Source: Steinernema hermaphroditum | Lineage: Eukaryota; Nematoda; Chromadorea; Rhabditida; Steinernematidae | Length of the DNA stretch: 64,000 bases | Reading direction: 5' to 3' | NCBI GenBank assembly: GCA_030435675.1 | Contig: CM059621.1 | Span: 5,270,001-5,334,000, forward strand | Part shown: in pieces, positions 24,815 to 35,894 of the stretch | How positions within the stretch are numbered: position 1 is the stretch's first letter | How the letters are laid out: the number at the start of each line of letters is the position of its first letter | Made by a program: the position numbers and the translations under genes | Notes under the pieces: generated by a model | Database searches by the model: none | The model's input: only the letters and a program-made list of their open reading frames with translations | Told to the model about the DNA's origin: nothing

Positions 24815-25255
24815 TGTGCGTAGCTTGCGTTTGTATTTGTGTTGCTTCAATTCATAAAGGTATCCCGCCGATTGGTTTACGGAAATTTCCAACAAAAATA
24901 GCCACATGGTCATGGATAGAAGGTTCCAAGAAAGATCTCTATTTGCGTGCTATTCAAAGAAAATGTTTTGGGAGAGAAGTTTAGAGGTTCCAACAGCCGA
25001 AAGGCATTCGCCCACTAGCCTCGTTATCCAGAAAGCGTAATCCACTGGGCATGAGCCATAAGCCCGACTTTCAACCGATCTTAAGACACATGCAACGCTA
25101 TTACGGGGCTCATCAATAACCTCAAATCACGAGGTATAAGCCTAAACCGAAGTCTAATACAAGCTGAGTTTCAGGATTTCCGCCCAGTTAGTAGTTCGAA
25201 CTGGCGAAATACGACATCGCAAGAAATCTTCGATTGCATGGGTTTTATTTCTCAC
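24815..25255. other. Spacer between the srt gene and the minus-strand gene block
   Basis: No gene or repeat that I can support. Confidence 0.35.
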
Positions 25256-25261
25256 CGCCCT

Positions 25262-25775
25262 CTATGATTAGATTTACTCTTGACTCAATGACATTCGTCA
25301 TGCAAGAAATCTCATAATGCACAATGAAGAACCGCATATCACCGTTGTCGCTGCTTCTCTTCTCTTTCTTCAGCGGAGGGCACGACGTCGGAGTTGAAGG
25401 CGGCTATCCCATCAGTGTGCGCGGGCTTCGAAGCAACAAAAAAGCTTCATCCGGAAGTAGCGCGGAAGGTGGAGCTCGGCGGACGAAAGAAACCCATCGA
25501 CGGAGCGGTTGCCGGAGCAGACTTCGAAGTTGGAGCGATTCTTCGGCTTGAGTGGGCGGCGCGGGTGGTCGGGCGGTGTTGACGGTCTTCTTGGCGAGAT
25601 ATAATTTGGCTTACGTTCCACGCCAGCCACGACGGATTGGAACGGGGCGATCATTGCGCATCAACGATTGCCGAGAACGACCGCTCACTCAACTCATCCG
25701 AGCGAACTCAGACAGCCTCAGAGAGAGAGCGAGTGGACGACCCGACCGATCGCTGGGAACGCAAATGAAAGCCCT
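25262..25775 (-). repeat. R1 dispersed repeat, near full-length minus-strand copy
   Basis: On the minus strand it starts with GGCTTTCATTTGCGTTCCCAG and GATCGGTCGGGTCGTCCACTCGC near 25755-25720. It runs through GAGTGAGCGGTCGTTCTCGGC and GTGTGCGCGGGC-type blocks and ends in a variant of the R1 tail (25262-25357). Three overlapping ORFs in it are not conserved elsewhere. Confidence 0.75.
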
Positions 25776-25981
25776 CTATGAAGTTGCTTTAAATTGATAT
25801 ACAATACACTGTACAATAAACATTAGACGGACGATAATGAGGAAAAGTGTTCGTTAACTTCTGGGACAACCCAGTATATCCTTAAAAATCTGAGTAGTTT
25901 CGCTTAATCGAAGTTAAATAGTCAAGCATGTATTCACAACACACATTCAAGTCAAAAGTGTATTCATAAAGCAAATTCAAT

Positions 25982-26247
25982 TCACGAGAAGATAGAATTT
26001 TCTTTTTGCGCCTCACTGTCTACTTCATTTCCAAACGGCATGTTGGGATCCATTTGGTGAACTTTTCTTCTCATTGCAATTGCCTTGAAATAGAGGAGAA
26101 TCCCAAGAATAGCCACAGCGAGCAGAACCAGCAACAGGTATATGGTAAGGAAGAAGACGTCCGCGGCATCTAAACGACAGTTGTTCGTGAAAGTGCTCAA
26201 AATGGCTCACCGTCGGAAAATACAATATTCATAGGCCTGGTGAACAT
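25982..26247 (-). CDS. Small single-pass membrane protein, family member 1
   Basis: Two exons (26247-26211, 26169-25982) encode 74 aa. A short N-terminus (MFTRPMNIVFSDDAAD) precedes one hydrophobic segment (about residues 17-40). It is followed by a basic juxtamembrane motif, AMRRKVHQMDPNMPFGNE, and an acidic/polar tail. Positive charges after the membrane segment predict C-terminus in the cytosol. The 41-bp intron sits in phase 1 after codon 12, exactly as in the genes at 27353 and 28323, which supports the model. I do not recognise a known family. The four paralogues in this window define it: SM(K/R)(L/M)+RKVxQL then a PY/PF-x-DE-like patch. Function unknown. Confidence 0.72.
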
Positions 26248-26999
26248 CTTCGGCCAGACGATACAGGTGGTATACACACTATAGTGACCACTATACTATA
26301 CATCTATATATCTGTTCCAAAGCGATCGAAACAAAGAGTGGTGCTTATGATTGTACACAATTATAATCTTGCTTCAAATTGCTATTTCGAGCGCTATTAT
26401 AAAACCCGTAAAGGGTATTGTTAGCTATGAAACGATATTCAAGAAAATTGTCTGTGTCTATTCTTGTCTGTCTAGTGATTACACAATCTACCTATTCTGT
26501 CCGATGGTCTTGGTCAGTGATGATTTTTTCAGTCGTATCAAAGAAACTGTTCCCGGAATTTCTTAAAATATCGGTTTCTATATAACCTTTTGCAGCATAG
26601 GTTTTCGTCGATCACTGTCTTCGATTTTCGTAATAGTTGTAGATTAGGAAGTCTCTACAATAAGCAGCATTTTCTTTCTGTGACCAAAGCAATGCTTCTC
26701 TTTGCAAGCAAGGCATCAGTTCCCGTCTTTATGGAAGACACCCTTCTTGGTCTCATAAAACTTTGAATGGAATATCTTCACATCGAACTCAATGGCATGT
26801 TCCGTTCACGCAGTGCCCATTGGTCCAGCTCGTTTGGCTCGAGCCGACTTGAGTTCCCCTAGGCACACTCGCGAATCGCTTATATAATGGGGTCTTCGAG
26901 AACGGCGGTGTGCAGAGGAAGCAGATAAACCGAGAAAACAGTTTCTATACCCTTTTTCTGGCTGTTTGTGCACACTCCGCACCGTTGCTTACCTGGTCA

Positions 27000-27290
27000 T
27001 ACCGACTATCTGGTCTGCGTGGCTGCCTAGCCCCAATTGGATTGACTCCAGAGCTGCTATCGGCTCAGCATTTAGAATTAGGAGCCAACGTAGCAGGAAA
27101 ATCGGCTCTGGCTTGGCACTTTCTCAGCTTGGTTCGGATTTCTGAAGTATCTGGTGATCGCTCTTCTCGGATACCGTCCAGGCGAAACCAGAAGACGATC
27201 AGAAAGAACGTCAATGGTGTGATTTTTGTCTTTCTTGCGTCTATACGAGACATCTCTAGACATCAGGCTTTGGTATGAGAAGACGATAAA
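27000..27290 (+). repeat. R1 dispersed repeat, 3' half
   Basis: TCTCGGATACCGTCCAGGCGAAACCAGAAGACGATCAG, AACGTCAATGGTGTGATTT and CGAGACATCTCTAGACATCAGGC match the R1 3' half at 35270-35385 in order. ORFs across it are by-products. Confidence 0.65.
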
Positions 27291-27317
27291 ATCTTATCAA
27301 TAAGGAATGCAATACAA

Positions 27318-27323
27318 TTTATT
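27318..27323 (-). terminator. Polyadenylation signal of family member 2
   Basis: Minus-strand AATAAA lies 30 bp after the stop codon at 27353. Confidence 0.6.
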
Positions 27324-27352
27324 GAACAACAAAGTAAAAGTGTGAGCAACTA

Positions 27353-27626
27353 TTAACATACAAAAGACCGCTTCCCTTCCGTAACGATGCTAGGCAGTTC
27401 ATCGTCATAGGGCAGGCCATCGATCTCAAGCTGTCCGATCTTGTACTTCAGCCTCATCGATAGCTGATAGAAGAAGAAGCTTACTACTACCACCACAATT
27501 CCAAAAAACATCACATAGATTGCTAGAAAGAACAAGTCCAGAGCATCTAAAACGAATAATAATTAATTCGTCAATAAGAAAAGCTAAACTCAGAGCGAAA
27601 GACAACTGATCGGATGGAGTGTACAT
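27353..27626 (-). CDS. Small single-pass membrane protein, family member 2
   Basis: Two exons (27626-27590, 27546-27353) encode 76 aa. After the N-terminus MYTPSDQLSFALNALD comes a very hydrophobic segment (about 17-40, with FGIVVVVVSFFFY). Then come LSMRLKYKIGQLEIDGLPYDDE and a basic end, KRSFVC. The 43-bp intron is in the same place and phase as in members 1 and 3. Its donor (GTTTAG) is not a strong consensus, so the exon 1 boundary could shift. A TATA-like CATATAAG lies 31-37 bp before the ATG. The terminal Cys is not seen in the other members. No known function. Confidence 0.72.
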
Positions 27627-27656
27627 AATCTCAGGGCTTCCTAGCCAGTCTGCCCA

Positions 27657-27663
27657 CTTATAT
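27657..27663 (-). promoter_or_regulatory. TATA box of family member 2
   Basis: Minus-strand ATATAAG, 31-37 bp before the ATG at 27626, leaving room for a very short 5' UTR. Confidence 0.5.
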
Positions 27664-28019
27664 GGGGGCATTCCACCCACACGTCATTAATGTTTTTATT
27701 GTCATCGAACAATACGTCCTGTGAAAACATGGCGCAATTATAGTTTACCCTTAAGCGCTCATTATTGGAATCGTTGCGTGCTTACCAAGAGCACATAAAC
27801 TATGGTCTTAGGTCGGGTCTAAGGCTACATATGTCTAGACCCATTCTTAAGAACATCAATTGTAGGCGAATCCCACTGTAATATTCAGCAAAACATGCAC
27901 TCGTAATTGGAAGTGAAGTTCATCTCCATTATAGTGATATATCAGCGTTTAGCCCTAATTCGTTATCAATTCAACCAATGATCTTGCTCTAGCCATTTTT
28001 GCTCAGTTTTTACCGAATT

Positions 28020-28130
28020 TATACGTTTGAATCAACGACGTCATGCAAGACGTCATACAAAGTATAACGAAGAAAAAGATCTGACCGTCGCCGTCGCTTG
28101 GAACCTGGAACAGGCCTGGGACCACTAGGG
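28020..28130 (+). repeat. R1-end-like fragment
   Basis: GAATCAACGACGTCATGCAAGACGTCAT and ACCGTCGCCGTCGCTTGGAACC are diverged forms of the block at 25280-25357. The rest of the 27690-28320 interval shows nothing else. Confidence 0.4.
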
Positions 28131-28322
28131 CGTCGCAGTTACAACGTCTCACCATCACTCGGATACCTCCTTCAAAATAACAATCGTGCACCAGTCGTAA
28201 GACCTGTCCAAACTAATCAATTGCGAAAGCTCTTGTCTTTGTTCCATGTGCAATGTGACGAAAACATTTCATTATATCTAGTAAGCACTATATTCTGACA
28301 ACCCAATAGATACATAACTTCT

Positions 28323-28592
28323 TCAGGAAAGTGTTGAGCTGGAAATGGTTATACGATGAACTCCACCAACATTAGACACACATTCCGCGTCCAATTGCGC
28401 AACTTTCCGCCGCATCTTCATTGACATATGCCAAAATAGTAAGCAAAAAACAGCGAATGCCAATGCAAATATTAACAGATATGCTGATAGAAGCAGTAGG
28501 TCGAAGGGCTCTGAATTTAATGCGAGTAAATAATGGTTAACCGATAAGAACTTACCGCTGGTGGTAGAAAGTCTTTGGTCAACGAGATACAT
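28323..28592 (-). CDS. Small single-pass membrane protein, family member 3
   Basis: Two exons (28592-28556, 28510-28323) encode 74 aa. It begins MYLVDQRLSTTSEPFD, nearly the same first four residues as member 4 (MYLV). One hydrophobic segment (about 17-40) is followed by HMSMKMRRKVAQLDAECVSN and a Ser/Thr-rich tail (ISSSTLS). It lacks the PYxDE patch of members 2 and 4. The intron (45 bp, strong GTAAGT donor, phase 1 after codon 12) matches members 1 and 2. Topology N-out/C-in is predicted from the basic juxtamembrane motif. No recognised domain. Confidence 0.72.
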   Translation of the reverse strand: MYLVDQRLSTTSGKFLSVNHYLLALNSEPFDLLLLSAYLLIFALAFAVFCLLFWHMSMKMRRKVAQLDAECVSNVGGVHRITISSSTLS

Positions 28593-28609
28593 GTTCCGCG
28601 TTGGTCAAA

Positions 28610-29500
28610 AGAGGAAAAGTCCTCTCCATACAAAGGAGAACCAACGCGCGGTTAATGACATTTCATTAGCGAATAGTAGTGTGCCCACGTCCCCAATAAA
28701 TACGATTTTCCGAGGCACATGCCCTTGCCACCTGGATTGTAACTCAAAAACTTAATTTTCGCTCATTTAGAATCAAAGCATCGTCGTCAACATGCGTTTA
28801 ACCTAGTTTCTGAGAAATAGTCCTGACTTTGAACTGCTTGGGGCCACCTGTTTGACAAGACGTTCTGGAGGTGAATATCGCGTATGTTAGCGGAGTGTGT
28901 GGGGGCAAACCAAGCTGATATCGCGAAAATTCCGTGGACTTGATAGATTTAAGGGATTCCAAACTCGAAACGAATAAGACGCAAAGACTATTCATTCGAT
29001 TGATTTCTGCGGATATAGATCACCTTTGCAAGGCTAAAGGAACATGTCCACAGATTTGCGTTGCGGGTAAGGTCTGCATTCATTTTTCCAGGCTGGGGCT
29101 CCGGTTTAGGCTCCGGCTTAGGCTTCGACAATCTTATGCATCAATCGTATGGGGATGAGTTGTCCTTCTGACGGCCTAAATTCCGAGTTATGGAGTTCTG
29201 CATTCATTTTGCATGCGGCTTATCCCAGTGGAGACCCCACACTGGACAATCTGATCCATCTTAAAACATTTCTACAAGAAATGGGAGCTAACACGACATA
29301 AAATAACGGAACGAATATTTCGGAAGTCCGCGGAATTTTCCCATAATCGACCACGCTATAGGGATGGACATATAAACGTGTATAGGTGAGTATAGATGTG
29401 TGGTTTAAAACCTAGTGTTCGATTGAGCATAAAACGACCCTCTCAGGAGCTTGTTGGAATTTCGACCGCCCCTTTGGGATGTGAGCATCCCGCAGATTTG
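28610..29500. other. Intergenic stretch downstream of the astacin gene
   Basis: No gene supported. A degenerate GGCTCCGGTTTAGGCTCCGGCTTAGGC run lies near 29098-29125. The remainder is featureless. Confidence 0.35.
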
Positions 29501-29516
29501 GAAAGTGAACACGCGC

Positions 29517-29522
29517 TTTATT
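29517..29522 (-). terminator. Polyadenylation signal of the astacin gene
   Basis: Minus-strand AATAAA lies 27 bp after the stop codon at 29549. Confidence 0.65.
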
Positions 29523-29548
29523 TTAAACAGAGCATTGAACATCACAAT

Positions 29549-32500
29549 TCAAGGCATATGTTCCGCTTGCTGTTTTCCAGCTGAAATTGAAATTGTCATT
29601 TCTTTCGCTTCGTTAAAACATTTACACGACTCACCAATTTTGTACTGAAGTTGAAAGTCTGTGTACTTGTAAAGATTCCAAGGTTGAACGACAAGCAGCC
29701 TGGATGCGGTGCTCATCGCGACATTGTACTGCGCTGCACAGCAGAAACGCATTCCTTCAGATTTCCAACTCGTTTCCATGCCCTTCAAGTTCAGCCCGCC
29801 GTAGTAGCAATAGTCATAGCAGAGAGCGTCGTTGTTTCCCTCAAAACCAACGTAATTTACCATATATTGGATTCTTGAGCCAGGGGGAGCGGTGATGAAC
29901 CATGTGCAATGAGCGGAGTTTTGGAGATTGACGGAAGTCGAATTGAGACCATGGCCGACGGCGTTGTTCACTTTCAGATATTGCCAAGAAGTGGTGGCCT
30001 GCAGATTGGCGCCACATTTCAGTCCAGCTGTTGGCGCCTGACGTTGGCTACAGTCTTTTCCTCCAAATCCTCTGGGGCACTGACAGACACCACAGTTGTT
30101 AGGGTTAGGATAACCGCCGTAAGCACAAGTGATGTTGGAGCTGTCGCATTTATCTGAACCAACAAATCACATAAATGCAAAAACCGGTTTTTCTTACCGT
30201 AGCAAGAATAAAGCAGATTCAACTCCGCTATATCGCCAAAAACGGGAAGTCCGCTACCTCCTATCGACATTTGATAAGCGGACGTGAATGCGGTGATAAC
30301 CGGTTTGGAAGGATCCTTTGCCCACGCACTAAAACAACGTGTATATTCTGCTCCAGTCTTCGTTTCTCCTACTTCGGATTGTAGTGCATCATTCCACGAT
30401 ATTCGTATGGTTTTCCGTAATTGAAATTAGTACTAGACGTTTGCGCTTGGTAGTCCGCAGCGTAGCCATCCTGAATGGTTGTTTGTAATTCAAGTGGCTA
30501 GCCTTGAAAACGCACTTCGATGTTGTTGGCGTCTATGTAGACGTAGTTGTTGCGTTCGTAACGGTTTTGTTCGTGGAAGAGGCCCAGGGAATGGCCAATT
30601 TCGTGAGCGACAGTGATAATCTGAAACACCAAATTTTGTGATAAGAATGACAATTGTACAACAGTGATACACCGTCAAGAAGGAAAAAAAAATTGTAGTA
30701 CGGAGGCGACAAAACTGGCCAAAGCAGATTCTTGGGTGGTGAACACGGAGAAAATTACAAAAAATGCGAATATGAACTCGGCCGGGAAAGACGAAATCGA
30801 AGGCGATTCGCCTTCGATGAGTTTCCAATGATCTTACTGGCAACATCTATATCCTTTGATCGAAGAAAAACGAAAGCATTGAATGATTTTCTTACCCATT
30901 TTGCGCTTCTGATCTTCTGGATTATCTTAAAAGTAAATGGGATTGCCGCATTTTTTTTTACCTCTGAAAGGTTGTATTTCAGCAGCCTACGACAAAGACA
31001 TACAAGGTAGCGGCAAAAAGGTCATCTAGACGGACGTTTAACACAAGTCTAGAATGTCATTCAGCAACTCAGACTTGTGAGCGCGACGGCAAAATCACTC
31101 TATAAGCTCAAGAAATTATTGCCAATCCCTTTCGGCAGCTGATACATATGTATATGGCCAATGACCTAGGTTAGAATCTGCTGATCTTTTGGTACGACAG
31201 TTCTTAATAAAGACTGCGAATCAAATAATGAAAGGACCATATCAAAACCGTATCGGTCGTTATTGGTAAAAAAAACTCATGACTGGAACGTTTTTCCGCA
31301 ACTCTCAACGAAACCTACATCTTCGCACTGGCTGCCAATGGAGACGTACTGAATCTCGGCGCCTACTTCTCGACCAACGGGACTGTAGCACCCATCACCC
31401 GGGAAGAACGTGATAACGGGGTAAGATGGAGAATTGTTCGGATTGACAGCCTTGAAGCGAATGCAAGTATTCTGCTGGAAAAAGGCAATCGCTTGTTGGA
31501 TCGCTTGGCGCGCCTTTTGATCTAAATTTTTGAGTACAGCGGTGTTTCACGATGTTGCCCAACTCAAGTTTGACGCGAGGTTGTAGTACACTCCGTCGTT
31601 CCAGATGTCGTCGGGGTACTGACTGTCATATTGGGCTTGACGTTTGGCGCGCGCGGGAACAGTGGTTGTCGACGCTGCCGGTTGGGCTGTTGTGGAAATG
31701 GGTGTAGTAGTGGCATTGGGATTCGGCCGCATAGTTGCGACGGCTGGTTTAGGAGCAGGCGCCACCGGGGCTGGTGGGAAACGCCTTCTTGCGTCTTTCC
31801 TACAAAGACACACAAAAGGTCAATGTCCGGTCAATGTTGTGCTTACGCAGATAAAGATATGTCTCCTTCGACGAGAACCTCACCCAAACCGGTTGCAGTG
31901 TTGATCTGTACGTATGTGAGAGGAATGTCGTCTGGGAGCGGCTTTGGCTTCAGTTTCTAAATACGAATAGTAATAGTGTCGCATTAAAAAGCTGCTTGCT
32001 TTAGTGTGCTCCATGGCCTGGTCAACGGCCGCCTTGCGCTGGCTGTAGAGTTGGTCTTGTTGCTGCTTAAGTTGCTGTGCCACTTTCGGTCTGCCATCCA
32101 TAATCAGCTTGCTGACTTCTTCTACGTCGCTTGCATTTTTCTTGTTTTTGTAGGCGAAAAGTTTGTATCCTCTCTGAAACATGTAATCGTTATGAATGTG
32201 GTCATGTCAGCTGAGAAGCTTAGATATTGAGCCATAAGAAACAGTCGCCTCATAAGGATTAGTCAAAGATTCATTTAATTCTCAATGGCACTCACCTTTA
32301 TCATGAGTGCTTTGCCTTTCAGAGGCTTTCCGTCGGGTCCCTTAGGGAGAGAGTTAACCAGTTCCTCTAATCTTTGGGCGGCAGGTGCGAGATGTTCTGC
32401 TGGCTGTGGTGTCGTCGGAGGTTTGACAGTTGTAGCCCCTGTGGGGCGCGTGGTTGGTGGAACTGCGGGTGAGCTCGTTCCATTACCCTGAGATTGAACT

Positions 32501-32771
32501 TCAAAGCTAAACTGGTGACGACGAGGACAGTTACCTGGGGAGGAGGCTGTGACGCAGGCGGATTTGGTGCTGGAGGCGCAGCAGGAGTATTTGCTGGGGG
32601 TTGCGCTGGAGGAGCAGGAGTTGCCGCAGGAGGATTCGCAGGTGGAGCTGCCGTTGTAGTGACCTCTGGAGGAACCGCAGGCGCTTGTGCAGGAGGCGGG
32701 TTGTCATCGGCTATGACAGAGCCGACAAAAAGACACAAGGCTCCTACTAGGAAGTAAAGACCGAAGCGCAT
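29549..32771 (-). CDS. Astacin (NAS-type) zinc metalloprotease with EGF and CUB domains
   Basis: Eleven exons: 32771-32535, 32487-32296, 32173-32000, 31956-31847, 31799-31564, 31521-31319, 30620-30516, 30470-30373, 30328-30198, 30153-29635, 29580-29549. They join in phase to 678 aa. Order: signal peptide (1-21), Pro/Ala/Thr-rich head (22-110), propeptide (to LVEGDISLS, 229-237), second Pro/Thr-rich spacer, furin-type site RAKR (288-291), astacin domain, EGF-like domain (497-530) and CUB domain (about 545-655). The zinc site is HEIGHSLGLFHEQNRYE (His390, Glu391, His394, His400), with the Met-turn YRGMMHY (444-449). Secreted nematode astacins act in cuticle remodelling, hatching, digestion and matrix cleavage. 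Intron 3 appears to be GC-AG (31999-31957). Intron 6 is long (about 700 bp). The catalytic residues are complete, so activity is expected. Confidence 0.93.
31957..31999 (-). other. Probable GC-AG intron of the astacin gene
   Basis: The reading frame must change between HTK and KLKPKPLP. No GT donor fits, but GCAAGC after ACTAAA and the acceptor TATTTAG give a 43-bp intron that restores the frame and matches the size of its neighbours. GC-AG is the best-known minor splice-site variant. A sequencing error is the main alternative. Confidence 0.65.
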
Positions 32772-32814
32772 GGCTGTTATGAGTAACGAGTGAACAATAC
32801 TCTGTTTATGGTTG

Positions 32815-32823
32815 CCTTTTATA
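32815..32823 (-). promoter_or_regulatory. TATA box of the astacin gene
   Basis: Minus-strand TATAAAAGG lies 44-52 bp before the ATG at 32771. Confidence 0.65.
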
Positions 32824-32999
32824 ACACCACCATTTATAACACAACGAGGAACGATATCGGTAATTGGGAAGATTAGCGATGTATCCGCATTTTTGTGGCA
32901 CAAATGAGGTGTTATTGTGCGTAGGATGCGTGTTGTTTTCGTACTAGTGATCAGTGAAACAATGTAATTTCTTTGAAAAGTTTTTTTGTTTCCATTTCC

Positions 33000-33780
33000 C
33001 ATTTAATAGGAAACTTTTAATATGCACTTTTAATAAGTGTTATTTTTAGATCGCCTTACAGGAAACATTTCGTGTGGTTACAGTCTCTCTCTTCAACTCC
33101 AACTATTTTGACTACAAACGAAACTATGACCATGTACATGGCAATGGTCGCATGTTTGCTAAAATGACCGGCTGGTGGCATTCTTACGCACAACACAAAG
33201 CGAATGGCGTGCAGGTGCTCATGATGGTATGCTCCAATACTGAGCTTCGCGCCAGACTGTCAGTATCTTCATGGCGTAGAGGCTGGTGCACCCCTTAGAT
33301 CTTTTCCGCATCTACCACATGACCTTTATTAGATATCAATCCGAACATGGGAGCGAGAGGGGAACCGACCGGCCGATGAGGCCCTGTGGACTGCCTCCAC
33401 GGTGATCGGCGACAGTCAGGATGGGCCAGCGGTTGGCGAGGTGCCGTCATTGAGTCCAGGACCACCCGCGCCAGCGGAACAGTCCTGAGCAGACGCAAAC
33501 TGAAGTTTTTCTAAAATTTCAAATCACCGTATCAGTGATAGAAATCGCGTCAAGAACCCGAACCAAAGTACATACAAGCCATTTTGGCGTTCGTCCATTC
33601 ATGGGAGGGGTGTACTCAAAATGAAGCTATAACACTTTCGAACACGATTATTACAAGAAATGCAAGAAATGATCGCCTTTAGCCGTTATGCAGGCCTGAA
33701 TATGAGAGTCCTGTAATTGTAGCGATACTTTTTGTGGACTTCAAGAGTCATAAACTCCTTAAAGATGTGTGTAAAGAGCC
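33000..33780. other. Intergenic stretch between the astacin and Gly/Ala-rich genes
   Basis: A GC-rich patch at about 33340-33490 has the flavour of R1 but no block that I can align. No gene seen. Confidence 0.3.
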
Positions 33781-33812
33781 TTTAGATCCTCTATTCATCT
33801 GCTGCTTGCATA

Positions 33813-33818
33813 TTTATT
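33813..33818 (-). terminator. Polyadenylation signal of the Gly/Ala-rich gene
   Basis: Minus-strand AATAAA lies 55 bp after the stop codon at 33873. Confidence 0.5.
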
Positions 33819-33872
33819 TCTTCAATCATCACCAAACTCAAGTGACGAACAGGTAGTGGATGTGAGCTCCAC

Positions 33873-34394
33873 TTAGATCGAGGGAACGGCGCCTCCGGCA
33901 ATTTTTCCGATGCTGCCAATCGGAAGCGCTCCAGTGGCTCCCGAGGCGATGTTGCCGATGTTTCCAATGGGAAGACCGTTAGTGAGTCCTCCGGCTCCTC
34001 CAACTGGAAAGGATTTCTATTTATAGTAGACAGCGCCTGATGAGAACTTACGAAGACCGAGAACGGTGTGGAGGAGCTGGGTGACGAGGCCGAGGATGGC
34101 AGAGATGGGATCGCCTCCAGCAGCGCCTCCAGCGATACCACCCACAATGGGCAGTCCGCCGAGAAGTCCAGTCACGGCACCAAGAGGGTTGCCACCAGCT
34201 CCTCCGGCGATACCACCCACAACAGGAAGTCCACCAAGGAGACCGGTCACAGCTCCGAGAGGGTTTCCGGCGGCTCCAGCAGCACCACCAGCAGCTCCGG
34301 CAGCCTGTCCAGCGAGTCCAGAGATGCCTGCGAGTCCTCCCTGGGCCACAGCGGCGCCGACGAGAGCAAGAGAGAAGAGAACGACGGTCTTCAT
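33873..34394 (-). CDS. Secreted Gly/Ala-rich tandem-repeat protein
   Basis: Two exons (34394-34052, 34003-33873) encode 157 aa. Signal peptide MKTVVLFSLALVGAAVAQ (cleavage near Ala17 or Gln18) is followed by a Gly/Ala linker and two copies of a repeat of about 25 residues that begins NPLGAVTGLLGGLP and ends VVGGIAGGA or IVGGIAGGA. A hydrophobic ISAILGLVTQLLHTVLGL segment follows, then a second pair of units (GLPIGNIGNIASGATG and ALPIGSIGKIAGGAVP). There are no cysteines and almost no charge. Such composition fits a surface-coat, cuticle or mucus-like matrix protein or a Gly-rich antimicrobial protein; I cannot choose. Third positions are C/G-rich, suggesting high expression. Confidence 0.85.
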
Positions 34395-35059
34395 GATTCG
34401 ATGTGGATCCAGTTGATGCTCCACCGCAGCTCCTCTCCACTTTTGTATTCGTCAGAAACCTCGTTACCATATCCGCCACATCAGCCACGTTTCAGTGGTT
34501 GTTGTCGGCAAGAGTCCATTGGCTTCCAAAAATAGGCCCTCCAACAAAATTTGCATATGGAGTTTGTTTCCTACAAAAGACAGTCCCTTATGATTATGCG
34601 ATCTAATTCACTGAAACTTTCATACAAAGACGAGCATGGCTGTAAAAATAAACCAGATCAACAAAAGGTTTCGTCTAACATCTGCAAATCATTCCTCTCT
34701 ATTTCATCTTCTGTTCATACTTAAGCGGTGCAGCACAGATCATGTCATGCTGTCAATACAGCGAACTTTGGGCAAACACTATTTGCATAAGGTCTCCGCT
34801 TCGCCAACATCGGTCCAATTCCGGCGATATTTTGTTTTGACAATGAACGCCATCAAACAAAGAATACGAAAACAACGCCTCGCTTTTGACGTGGTTCATA
34901 TGCGGCCCCCAGAAAGTACAAAAGCGCCCAGCGTCCCTATGCACAAAAGTGGTAAGACTAGATGCTTCGCGCTTGTTTCCCATCTCCCAGTCCGCAGGGG
35001 CTGGAAAGCTAGTTTCCCATTTACTCACTGTTATGTAGCAAAGGCTGTGTCCCCGTCGC

Positions 35060-35405
35060 CAGCTGCTCCGCTGATGGTTCCCACTCCACCCGCTGTGCTG
35101 TAACGTCGCGCCTACATTGGAGTCGGCTCTTCATCAGCCTTTTCCACTCGCTAAAGATGCTCCAACACCGACGTCTGCGCTGAAGATGGGATCATGTTCT
35201 GCCCGCTGAGCCCCACCGACGCACCACGACTGGATGCAGCCTCTTCGTCACTTCAACGCCCGCGCACACTAATTGGACCGCTGATATCTTTGTTCGGATA
35301 TCGTCTCCAGCCGAAGCCAGAAGAAGATCAACGTCAACGGTGTGATTTGTATGCATATATGAGACGTCTCGCAAGGCGTATTGATACGGAAAGTTAAATC
35401 AATAA
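35060..35405 (+). repeat. R1 dispersed repeat, 3' half
   Basis: TGATGGTTCCC-CTCC-CCC, GCCCGCGCACACTAATTGGACCG, CCGAAGCCAGAAGAAGATC and GACGTCTCGCAAGGCGTA follow the same order as in 51000-51330. It ends with CAATAAATCA in place of the AATAAACTCGTA tail. Confidence 0.75.
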
Positions 35406-35894
35406 ATCACTGTTATGTTGCGTTTTTTTTCTCTGCGACACACTGTTTTATCGCTTACGCTTACTGTTCTGAAGCTGTTTCTATAGAAATTTAAAAGCTT
35501 GCACTAGTTGTTCTAGGCTGGATGTAAGCTCGATATTAAGGCCACACACGATGTTTTTCTTCTGCAAACGGACGCCGCCGTAGGTAAAGACGCTCTAAAT
35601 TTTACGAACGAGGACGAACTAGGAAGTTCACGAGACGAGCATATTTAAAAGCCAAAATGCGACCGAATATTGCGACTGAATATTTAAAGTGAGACGACCA
35701 AGGCGGACAGGAGATTTGGTGGAAGACGTTACTGCTTGAAACATTTTCCCGCCCATGAGAGAAGAAAGAAACTGTAGAAATGCTATCCGTATATTCAAGA
35801 AATGTACACAGAAATAAGCCTTCGCTAGAACCAGAATGTTTATTGAGCAATAGTGTGGATATAATAATACATTACATTAGTAGATTAGTAAAAG

